Below are positions 1-9,890 of a stretch of 34,478 bases of DNA, piece after piece. Position numbers and translations under genes: made by a program. The DNA is taken from the NCBI GenBank assembly GCA_000697475.1, contig JNEU01001022.1:1-34478 (forward strand), read 5' to 3'. The notes under the pieces were generated by a model, which saw only the letters and a list, made by a program, of their open reading frames with translations, had not been told where the DNA came from and searched no databases. How positions within the stretch are numbered: position 1 is the stretch's first letter; each line of letters starts with the position of its first letter. This DNA comes from Lichtheimia corymbifera B2541. Lineage: Eukaryota > Mucoromycota > Mucoromycetes > Mucorales > Lichtheimiaceae.

Positions 1-135
1 CGTCGCCATCATCATCTGGGAAGAGTCTTGAGCCATTCTTGGTTGTTCTTCGTCTGAATCAGAGGAATTGTCTTGGGTGCGAAATTGTGTAAATGCTGCT
101 TGTTGAAATTTTTCTTGAGATGAATCACCGTTCAT
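1..135 (-). CDS. Partial gag-like ORF of an LTR retrotransposon (runs off left edge)
   Basis: An ATG at 135 (minus) opens 45 codons without a stop to the window edge. The peptide starts MNGDSSQEKF and is rich in Gln, Ser and acidic residues (a DNSSDSDEEQ stretch). It lies 11 nt after the end of an LTR and directly after a primer-binding-site-like sequence, which is where gag or gag-pol begins in many fungal Ty3/Gypsy elements. No capsid, zinc-knuckle or protease motif is inside the visible part, so the gag assignment rests on position. It could instead be the first exon of an ordinary gene. Confidence 0.45.
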   Translation of the reverse strand, partial: MNGDSSQEKFQQAAFTQFRTQDNSSDSDEEQPRMAQDSSQMMMAT

Positions 136-146
136 CAGCTACCAAA
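130..146 (-). other. Putative tRNA primer-binding site
   Basis: Directly after the LTR end the minus strand reads TTTGGTAGCTGATGAAC. TGGTA at this position would pair with a tRNA 3' end of the type ...TACCA, as used to prime minus-strand DNA synthesis in Ty3/Gypsy and Ty1/Copia elements. The putative gag ATG begins inside this stretch. The tRNA species was not determined. Confidence 0.55.
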
Positions 147-166
147 TGTCGTCTTTCTTTTTGGAT

Positions 167-300
167 CCACACAGGAGAATAATAGACGACGTCCACGAAG
201 GAATAAGACCACACAGGAATAGAATAGACCACGAAGGATAAGACCACACAGGAATATAGACCACGAAGGATAGAAGTGCCACACAGGCAAATAGACAATA
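167..300. repeat. Degenerate ~30-40 bp tandem repeats in LTR U5
   Basis: Three to four imperfect units share the cores CCACACAGGAAT and GACCACGAAGGATAAG on the plus strand. They begin near 167, 211 and 249, and a decayed unit begins near 280. Units differ by small insertions and deletions. They sit between the polyadenylation-like signal and the primer-binding site, so they would lie in the transcribed leader of the element. Confidence 0.8.
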
Positions 301-486
301 AAATAGAGAGAACGTAAGATAATGTTTTATTCTATGATCAGGTCCACTATTTATAATTGTATGATGGGGCTAAGTAATATATATTGAGTGTGGCGAAGTA
401 ATGATGGAGGGCGCAGCATAAAGATGCCAAGATGATTGTATGCAAAAGATAATACCGATCAAGAAGATCAGGTATGTTGCTGCGAC

Positions 487-524
487 AGACAAGAAGTCAC
501 GTGACTTTCTCGTGTTTCTTGTCT
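487..524. repeat. Inverted repeat with CACGTG core in LTR U3
   Basis: A perfect 14 bp palindrome, AAGTCACGTGACTT (494-507), contains the E-box core CACGTG. It lies within a looser inverted repeat, AGACAAGAA (487-495) against TTCTTGTCT (516-524). The location upstream of the element's TATA box suits a binding site for a bHLH factor, but this is inference. Confidence 0.6.
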
Positions 525-727
525 CCTTGCATTTACACGGCTAATCCTACATATACCCTTATATTTCAGCTGTATAGTTATGATTTAGTCCTCAATGTAA
601 GGTAACATCACGCTTTATTTAGCAGAAATCCATGGTAAGGACAAGATATATACTCAAAAATTGTGCATGCTTTTATGTTTATGCTTCATCATTCATCTAT
701 ATATGCTGATTGTTCATGTATCTACTA

Positions 728-3700
728 TTACGCTGCTACTTGATTATCGCCTCGCAGTCCTTTTCGTACAGCAACCACAGAGTCCTATTATACATAAAAT
801 CAGTTTTTTCTTGCTGTTGCAGCGATTGATGGGTGGATAGATGATACATACCACAATGACCGCATCTACACCATAGTTGCGTTGTGCAAGTGCATTTCCA
901 ACGACATTGTTCAGCACACCGTATGTAAACAGCAGTAGTCCCGATTCCTTGATCACCTTGACCATGCGTGGTGCTTGTAGAATAGGTTCGCTTGCAGCCA
1001 CAATACCCAATAAATCCGCCTGCTTAGCAAATCGCATACCGCCTTGAAGTGAGTTACAACGCACATCGGCCACTGACAAGGTACCAGCATCCGTCAAAAA
1101 GAACACGGGATAGTTTGGCTGTTTGAGATTCAAAGCGACGCAAATCTCGGGATGGAAGGAGGAGAAAATGATACGACGATCTTGTGCTGCATGATCATAG
1201 ACGCATTCAAGGATGGTGTCGACAAAAATATTGATTTCTTGGAATTGATACAACTCATCGCCTTCAGCCTCATCCACCATTGGATACTTGACTTCAATGT
1301 TTAATCCTGCCGTCTTTGGAATTTTCTGTAGTAATAATCGTAGTAGTAGAGTCAATATATACACATGCATAAATCATTATCATGTTGATTACCTTGAGTG
1401 CCTCAGCTAATGTAGTAAAAGGTGCTTGAATGCTTTCAGGACCATTGCCTTTGAGTTTACCAAGCTTGTTGGTGCGAGTGAGTTCGAGTCGTTTTGAAGC
1501 AAGCGTACGTCCATGCATTTGTTTGCTGCTTATGGCACTCATCGAATTGGATCGTGCTGCACGTCGTTTTCCTTGAATAGGCGCAAGAAGTGAAGACGAA
1601 TCATCTTCAGAACTAGGAGGTGATTCATATGCAGGTGCAACAATCGGTGGCCTGTTGTCTGGTTGTGACGAGAGTTGTCTGTTGGGATGGTCATCGCTGA
1701 CACCCGTGTGGTATTCTTTGATATGTCCGGAAGGTCGTAAATTCAAAAACTGCTCACTTGTGATGGCATTCAAAGGTATATCGAACCCTGTCTCAGTCAC
1801 AGTCCAATCATGATAAATGACAGGCACCAAGTCCTTCGTCAATTGTACATCTATAACATACCCAAAGTCAGGTCGCCACATTCCATTATTACATAGTCCT
1901 ATACTACGTACCAAATTCGACATATTCTGCACCTAATGAAGCTGCCGTGATAAAGGAAAGCACTGTATTTTCGCCAACTTGTAAATGGGATGATCTTTGA
2001 TTCATGCCTGATCCACGATGTCCAATGATCTATGATGATGGTGATGTGATTCAGTATTCTTATCCTATTCCATAACATCAGGATCTCTTTTACCTTGGTA
2101 TCCAAAGACTTGTAATAGGTGTACCGATCACCCACAGTCATGTTGGGATGCGTAAAAGGTGTAACAACAAAGTACTCAAATCCCAGTGTGCCAATGTACT
2201 CGAGTGTCGATGACCGAATAATAGGCACTGTTTGCTGACCACGTAAAGAGGAGTTGCCTGGCGCTTGTCCTTTGAATCCGCGTGATTTGGTATAAATCTG
2301 ATCTGTGGCAAGAGTGGCTGTAGCACGTGCAATGATGTTGTTGCCATGGGATGCACCAAACGTCTCAACCAAATCAAAACGAAGCACCACACTTTCAGGG
2401 TTGCTGCTTGAAAGGATGATAGGTTCAATATCCAAAAGATGAAGCTGGTTGGTGGGTGGTAAATCAACGATGGGCAACTCGCCTGTTGCATTGACAGCTG
2501 AAACAGCAATAGAAAGGCGTTGATCCTCCAACGTGCTATCTTGCAGGTTCATGAACTGAGTTGAGGCTGGGTTGCGAATGTCGTTGGATCCAAGCTTGAT
2601 GATGATCATGGATTGGTCAGTGAGGTACTTGTGTCCATATAAACGACCTGCTCGCGATCTTGCTTCCAATGCATGGTGACTAAGGGATTCGTTTTTACCA
2701 ACCGATCGTGTATCATCATTGTCAATTCGATCAGGAATGTTGTCGGGTTTTGTCATACGTCCAATATCGAGGTAACCACGAAATACTGCATGTTCATAAG
2801 CAGCCCATCCATTGCTGTCAGTAGCCGTCTTGTCAGCATCATGATCCAATAAAAGCTGAACGATATCCATGCAACCCTCCATAGCTAATTGAAGTATCCT
2901 GTCAGATGTCTACACCCGTATAGAATTGCTCCCACCAGCTTACCCGCAATCATTAGGGCTGTCCACCCATTGATATTCTCAGAGTGATTCACATCCGCAT
3001 GTCCTTGTTCAATAAGAATACGCACGCCTTTTGTGAAATGATGACGTGCTGCAATCAATAAAGCCGTCTCGCCATCTTCATCCGCCAGATTGACTGAAGC
3101 ACCCTTGGCAATCAACAATTGTAATAAATCCAGGTTACACACATTGCATGCTAACGCGGTAGCAGAGGGATGGTGTGATCGGTGGACGTATTCAGGTACA
3201 GCAACATCATGTTCTTCATCCACACCGCCATTAGGAACACGTTGCGCTGACGCAGCTGAAGGGAGAGGAAAACTGGTCAAGGCACCTGGTCCTTATCCAC
3301 CCATGATGTAGCACCTTACCAGCAATAATGCCGTCAATATCATTAATCTTGCCAGTCTCGACCAATTCCTTCAGTGTCAAGTAGTTGCCATGGAGAATAG
3401 CCAAAAAGAGAGGTGTATGTCCTTCACGATCTTGCCACGTTGGATCAGCAAACCCGCCCTTATTGGTGCTGTTGTAATCGCCTGTATCTATTGCCTGGCA
3501 TAAAAACAGCTGAGCAAGTGCAGCTTGTCCAAATTCAGCAGCATAATGTAATGGACGACGCCCTATGCAATCCACCTGAGTGTTGAGATCGGGCGCCACC
3601 TCCAGTAGCTTTTGAACAACAGCCTGTATCGCCTTGGAGAAAGCGTTATCTTCGACCCAATCATCTCGTACACCAATGCAAAGCTTATGCAACAGGTTGC

Positions 3701-4816
3701 GTTCGTTGATGTCATATCGCCCCATGGGATTCACCTTGACGTTGGACAAAAGGTACTCGAGACAACTTGGTGATCCATTAATGGCTGCGCGCTCAAGCAT
3801 TGCATATCCAAATTTCTATAAAGACAAATCCCGTGTTAGTATGCGTGATGTCACATGTTGTGTCCGTCTCGAGATAAAGCAAAAACAAACCTGATCCACA
3901 CTGCCACTACCCATCACTTGGAGTTGTTGCTTTAGCTGATCCACACTATCGTCATCAATAGCATGCGCCAAGGATTCGTGCTTGCCAAGGTCACGGATAA
4001 TGCCTGTTTGATAAAATCTTGCAGAGGCTGGTGTGGATGTACCAGATACGGGATCATTTACTGCCATATCCGATAACCATTGTGTGAGTGTGTCGATGTT
4101 CTTGACAATCTCGTCTTGGGTGACAAATGGCAATTGGGCCACCTATATACAGAGATATCAGGTATCACTCTTATAGGATCCCACATATGATCTCTTTACC
4201 TTGGTTTCCCAGTAGACTTGTTGTGTATCCAATCCAAGCTTCTTGTCCAATCTTGGAGTAAAGTAACATGGTTACTAGTAGGTCTCAGGAGAAAGAAGAC
4301 AAGATGACTTACTTTTTCAAAATCTTTCTAAAGCCTTGTGCATTCATTTCTGCAAACCACAGGATCCGACGCATTTGAGCACGTGTTTCTTGCAAGGCGC
4401 CAATGAGTTCTTTTGTATCATCCTGGCTTGTTGTTGCTGTTGTTGTTACTGCATCTGCTGGTTCTGAAGTGGTTGTGGTGGATGGCTCGAGATAATAAGA
4501 TGCTGCCTTGCAATATTGGTTGTACTTTTCAGAGACGATCCAGAACCGCCGATCAATCTGTGAACGCTTGTACATGTAAAAGGTGTTGACCTTTTCCAGT
4601 TCTCTATCCAGCTGGAACAAGATGGCTATATGATAATAATATCCATGAGTCGTCCCATCCATGCCTACTATAATGGTTTTTACCAGTGGTGCTTTCTTCC
4701 GAGGGTGGTAGCCGTACACCAGCTTCTTTGATAGCTTTCTTTAAAGCTTTGTATGATAGGTAGCTTTTGGACCATTCAGGGATCTCATTTTGCAATAAAG
4801 TCTTGCCGAATTTCAT
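728..4816 (-). CDS. GDE1: GDE1-like glycerophosphodiester phosphodiesterase (SPX-ankyrin-GDPD)
   Basis: Cytosolic Gde1-type enzyme, expected to hydrolyse glycerophosphocholine to glycerol-3-phosphate and choline; the SPX domain senses inositol pyrophosphate/phosphate status. Eleven exons: 4816-4684, 4625-4313, 4251-4200, 4142-3891, 3815-3320, 3285-2944, 2884-2094, 2029-1912, 1850-1393, 1325-852, 784-728; 1161 aa (yeast Gde1 is similar in size). Start MKFGKTLLQNEIPEW is the usual SPX start. SPX covers about residues 1-200, with lysine clusters YKALKKAIK and RKILKKLDKK. Ankyrin repeats lie near 255-580 and a conserved beta-rich linker near 620-770. GDPD runs from 794: IGHRGSG, GAEYVEFDVQLTKD and VIYHDW keep the catalytic His, Glu/Asp and second His. 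A Ser-rich insertion of about 90 residues interrupts the GDPD. Intact catalytic residues argue for an enzyme and not the Pho81 regulator. The start lies 258 bp from the stop of the next gene on the same strand. Confidence 0.93.
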
Positions 4817-5074
4817 TAGAGATGAGCAAAGGGATCGTAAATGTGGGAAGGAGAGGAGAAGAAAAAGAAGCGAGTAGGGGATTACAAGTCGGCGGCCCTG
4901 CATAAAAGAGTCGTTGAGCCAATCATGTGATGCGGTGACAACGGACAAAGGAGCATGCGCTCGTTACAATTTCGATTTTGACATGAATGCTTGCTGCAAG
5001 CAATCCGATTCGACGACGGCATAAAATATCCTTGGTTGCACAAGAAACTCATTTCACTTTCACTTTGCACTAAA

Positions 5075-8000
5075 CTAGCCTTTATTGTCTGATGTTGATA
5101 ATTGAGCTAGTTCCTTGCCGATTTCACTGAATAAATCCATTTCTGACTCTTCGTATTCCAAATGCATAGGGAGTGAAGGTGTCATCACAATCGATTGTCG
5201 ATATTCTTGTGGTGGTGGTAAGAGTGGTGGTTCTTCCATTTGCTGATGTTGCTTGATGCATTTCTCTAAGGCATCACAATAATTTTGATACTTTATAATC
5301 TCATGAAGCAAGTAGGTTGACTTGGATTCCCAGTTACTCATGACCTTGGTATAATTCTGACTCTTGGATGAAAACTACAGACGTACTAAAAGTCAGGCAC
5401 AACAATACTACTACCCCCACCCGCCTCTTACCTTGATCACCATTTTACGTTTAAGGTCACGATGCTCATTGATATCATTGCTGAGGGTGCCAAGATGTTT
5501 TCTCAGGGCATCCAACTGATCCAATTCATCCAATGTGCTTGATACAGAGGGTGGCATCGGTGGTCTCCATTCATAGATATTGATCGAATCAGGGTCATCG
5601 AATGATTGTCCCGTATTGACATCCACGGCAGCATCCAAGTCAAGGATCACATCGTCCAAACATGATCCCCATCCATATTCCATATTGCTAACACCACCTG
5701 CAAGAGGTTCCTTGCTCTGTCGAGCAGCCCAATAGTTGCATGTGGCAACCCATTCGTTCACCTGCTCATGGCTTGGGGCCTGAAACAAATATACACCGCC
5801 ATGCGGTTGCTGAACTGCAAACACGTGCGGTCGTTGACGGTTGTAACCCGGTGGAGGGAGCACGTTGGCAAGTGAATGGTTCAGCTTGATTGTTCCCAGC
5901 AATTGCATCGTAGACTATACATGTGAAATAACAAAAACAATGAGATCATTACGGTCTTTGTTCGTGTTAGTGCTCTTCTACTACTTCCCGTCCCTGCCAT
6001 AATAGAGGATCGATTACTGCTGCTTAATGACTCGGCCAATGCTGCAAAATTATTGATACTGCTCGCTCGAAGCAAACTTTTGCGCTCTTCACCATGATGA
6101 TTTGTATTGTTGCCACTGCCACCACCACTACTGTTGTTGTTGTTGCTGTTGCTGGTACCACCACCACTGTTGCCTTGAGAAGCATACATTTTGAGCTCGC
6201 CTTGTCCAACGACCACAAAGCATTCTTTCCATTCTCTGTGTTTGGATTTCTGTCCACTGGTTTCCAACAAATGCTTTCGTACCACGACGCCTTCCTTATA
6301 ATAGGGGGGTTGTGCTGGATGATGATGATGGTCGCTGGATGCAAATGTTTGTTGACTACTTGTGGGTGATAGTGATGGCGTTGTAATATTGGTAGCCACG
6401 GTGTGGTGCATCATACTGGATGTTGCCGAGGTTGTGGATGAAGCAAATGAGCCGCGTTTGGGAGAGCTCAAGGGTGATGTCATGGGATTGATAACAAGGT
6501 CGTCTGAAAACAAGGTGCTCTCTCGTCCACTTTTGCGCACCATAGAGTTGACACTGCGTTTGAAATCAACCACACGTCGACCTCCATTACCAAGGATACT
6601 GCTACTGCGTTTTTGATCCCCTCCAACATGCAATTGTTGACTTGAAAGTGGTTGAAGGATTTGATTATGCTTGACAGACGTATATAATTCCTATTGTCAT
6701 CATGACACGTGTGAATTGTGTGTATAGATATTCGATGATGGATTTGTATGTACCTTCAAGTAGATTTCTAAATCACTTTCCCATGTCTTGGAATAAAGAG
6801 CACTGCCATGTTTACGTTCGATGGGCATGTTGTGTAACTGTTCCTGGATGGTGGACATAGTATTGCGCACAAATGCTACGCGGTTCATGCGGGTGTGATT
6901 TCCTTGTGCAACATGCAGATCAGTGTTGAGCAACAACAAAGAATACGCCACCGCATAAACGATATCTACTCGTAAAGAGTGTTACAAGTCGGCTCGGATA
7001 AAACATATACACACACGTACCTGGATTCCCAAAAATGCTTTCCGGATTACATTTCCAATAGCGTTGTGCAAAGACTTGAAGGATACGATCAATCTGCTGT
7101 GCTTCAGCCTTAAAATACAGTTTGCTGCAAAGCTTTCTATATGATTCATTCTATGAGATAATGCTGATTCTATTACATGACAAATAAAAGTACCTGAAAG
7201 CTGAATCCATTCGCATATCGGAGAAATCAAAATAATCCATGTAATACTCCAGGGCCTTTCCATTGAGTAGTTTCCTATATCATCATGATCATGACATTAG
7301 CATTATTTACCAAAAAGTAGAACTACTACTAGCTTACCCTTGACCTAGCCATTCTGCTGCACGCTCCTTGACGATAAATGACTCATCACCTTGCCAGATA
7401 TGCTGTGCAGCGAATCGTGCTTCTCCTTCATGTGTCGTTTCCTTATCCACAGATCGAGTCATTGTTGGTGCTGATGCGGAAGGTTGAGGAAGTGGTGGTG
7501 GTGGCGATTGTTTAAGTGGAGGAGGATCTGGAAGTGCACTTGAAGTAAAAGCTGGTGGAAGTGGCATTTGTGGTGGTGGAGGAGGTGGTGGTAAGGATGA
7601 TGGAGGTGGTTGCTGTAATTGATGCAATGATCGTTTTCTTCGTGGAGGAGGTGATAAGGCAGCCGCTGGGATTGGTGGAATATTACCAGATGACAATGTT
7701 AATGATGGTGTATTGTTTCTGGAGATAGAAGGTGGTCTATTATTGCCGAGGGTTGCGGCTGCAGGTAATGAAATGTCGATTGATTCACGTCTCCAATTCA
7801 TCATTAATTCAGCCAATTCTTGCGTGCTGTTTCTGTTGGCTGCTGTACTTAGCATTAATCCTCCAGCACTTCCGAAATGACCACCACTAAGTCGCTTGGA
7901 TAATCGCTTTTTGCTGCTGCTGCTACTCGTCCTCTTTTCACGTTCCATATCCTCTTGAGACATTCCAGTGGCATCCACAAACAAGTCATCATCGTCGCTA

Positions 8001-9235
8001 TCCGAATCATCATCATCGTCGTCATCATCATCATCATCATCATCATCATTGTTTTCTGCTGATTGTTGCTGACGATGCTCCTTTTTATCCATGGATGATG
8101 ATGAAGGTGGTGATGGGGATCGATTGCCAATAGGTAATTCTGGAAGAGGTTGATCCAAATCAAGAGTGCTATCACTTGCTTCTGGTCCGAATGTGCTGTA
8201 TAATGAAAAGCTGCCCGAGGATTTACCAGTGGATGCATTTGACCAGCTTGAGAATCGCTGTGTGCCATGTTGAAGGGGAGCATCATCGTCATTGTCGCTC
8301 GTGTCAGTACTAGTTTTGTGTCGTTCTTGGTTTGTGCTATGTATAGAAGCTGAATCGCGATGACTGGCATTGAGAGTGGGTGATGATGGTGATGGTGTCA
8401 GGCGACGTGGTGTGTTACGAATGGAAGAGGCATTAGCGGTAGTTGTAGTTGTAGTATTAGGAGTGAAATTAGTTGTAGTTGTAGTAGTATTATGAACATT
8501 GGATGGTTGTGTAGTATGTAGTGATGTTGAAGGACGAGATCGTAGCTCGTCAGGAATACTAGAAAGTAAATCATCTGACTCTTGTATCCCCGAACGTAAT
8601 TCAGGTCGACGATAGGTACGCTTTCCAACCACTTCAATTGAAGGTGCATTAGCTGATGATTGTGTTGCTGGTGGTGCCAATGGAATATTATGAAGATTAC
8701 GTGGTGTTGGATGACTGATAGGTACTGTGTGCTGCTGAATTGATCTTGTGCGTTTGATCGTCATGTCATCGCTGTCATCCACTGGCTATGTTACAAGATG
8801 TAAGTTTAACCTTAAATGCGTGTGCAACAACATTTCATTTCCCCAAACCAACTTGCCTTTGCTCGTAACTTTTTAAGAAACCCAAAGCCTGACTTGTTGC
8901 TCTATTACAACAGTTAATGAGCGAAGAGATGGATAAATGATGGTTTCATGTATACCTACCCCATGGTGTGGATTGGCTTTCTTGACAGCTTGTTGATGAT
9001 GATGATCATCCCGCACAGGGTGACCAAGGGATGAATCAACTCGGGACAATGATGGTGTAGACGAGTGTGGTGAACGTCGAGTGGGTGGTTCAGGTGCATG
9101 GCGAGATGGAATGAATTGGGCGGCAAAGCGCGGATCTGCAGCAACCATGTCAAGAGGTACATTCTGAATGGGTGTCATTGGACCTGAGCTGTTTGCATTG
9201 TGGTTGAGTCGAGAGGTGTTTGAATGGGATGACAT
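5075..9235 (-). CDS. Sec7-PH domain Arf guanine nucleotide exchange factor (Syt1-like)
   Basis: Predicted activator of Arf/Arl GTPases in exocytic or Golgi-endosome traffic. Nine exons: 9235-8960, 8901-8857, 8785-7338, 7274-7194, 7136-7021, 6965-6754, 6690-5953, 5914-5432, 5374-5075; 1232 aa, close to yeast Syt1. The first 540 residues are disordered, with an Asp run, a Pro-rich stretch and Thr/Asn repeats. Sec7 spans about 545-726 and is recognised by AEAQQIDRIL, FAQRYWKCNP and AYSLLLLNTDLHV. A PH domain starts near 856 (EGVVVRKHL, KHREWKECFVV, GELKMYAS), is split by an Asn/Gly/Ser insertion of about 80 residues, and ends near QVNEWVATCNYWAA. A helical, probably coiled-coil tail follows. Exon 2 to exon 3 joins in frame only through a GC donor. 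The catalytic LGE position reads LGQ. Sec7-PH order and length favour Syt1/Sec74 over cytohesin or Gea types. Confidence 0.9.
8786..8856 (-). other. GC-AG intron in the Sec7-PH gene
   Basis: The exon before it reads ...CGAGCAAAG and the intron starts GCAAGTTGG, matching the AAG|GCAAGT consensus of GC-type donors. It ends in ACATAG before CCAGTGGATGAC. Both sides are phase 0. The nearest GT (GTTGGT, 4 nt on) would end phase 1 and break the frame of the following 482-codon exon. Confidence 0.75.
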
Positions 9236-9890
9236 GGCGAGTATTGAGACAAGTAAAAGAAGGGAAGAGGAAGAAGAATGACAGCGTGCACAGATTCATT
9301 ACAACATTCTATCCATCACCAAAACGATTAATGGGGGAAGGTGGTAGTTGTGTAACGTTGAGTGTCTCGTTTGCATTTATGGTTTTTCTACACATGGAAA
9401 ACGGGTTGCTCAAGCCGATCAGGAACGTAATCCTCCGCTCGAGTAAGCTTTTCATTTCATACGCTTTATATTAATTGTGACACGACTCATTATATCTTCG
9501 GTTGTCTACAATTCTTCTGTTGAAGGGGAAAGTGGCACATAAAAAAGTACGGTATATATATCACATGCAACACGTTGAGAATCACTCGTGGTGTGTGGAT
9601 GGATGTGTACCTACTTGGGTGGGATATTAGATGAGGAGGATTGCCACCCTGGATCAGGCAACCTTCACACTCTACATGCTTAAAATGGTAGTCTCTCATC
9701 AACTGCATATGAAAACCGTATCCTCTATTTTTGTCCCTGAAGCATTCCGCACGTGCACACACCCACTGTCGTGTTATTGATATTAAATTATTAGATGCAA
9801 CCGTGTGATGCCAACCGTTGGTAGTCATCAACAACCTCTTTATATATTTACATGACCAATGAAAAAATGTTAATGTACTGCTGATGCTGC
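9236..9890. other. Intergenic: promoter of Sec7-PH gene / 3' flank of CDT1-like gene
   Basis: 655 bp without a supportable gene. Both neighbours are on the minus strand, so the left part should be the promoter and leader of the Sec7-PH gene and the right part the 3' UTR of the CDT1-like gene. The long minus-strand open frame across 9490-9951 overlaps the last CDT1 exon in another frame and has no family motif. Confidence 0.7.

Larger units (their letters stand above)
147..551 (-). mobile_element. 5' LTR of a retrotransposon, minus orientation
   Basis: Read on the minus strand this 405 bp block begins TGTAGGATT and ends GACGACA, giving the TGT...ACA inverted termini typical of LTRs. Inside, in the right order, are a TATAAATA box (348-355), an AATAAAA signal (325-331) and short tandem repeats in the U5-like part (167-300). 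The U3-like part carries a CACGTG palindrome. Immediately downstream comes TTTGGTAGCTGATG (primer-binding site) and then an ORF. The matching 3' LTR would lie beyond the left edge, so LTR identity, age and target-site duplication cannot be seen. Boundaries are set by termini and the adjacent primer site only. Confidence 0.72.

Noticed and set aside
6094..6616. Plus-strand open frames opposite the PH-domain exon
   Set aside because: They arise from Asn/Gly/Ser codon repeats read on the opposite strand; the minus frame carries the PH domain.
7855..8649. Met- and His-rich frames overlapping the Sec7 gene N-terminus
   Set aside because: They are alternative frames of Asp, Ser and Thr codon repeats within one long supported exon.
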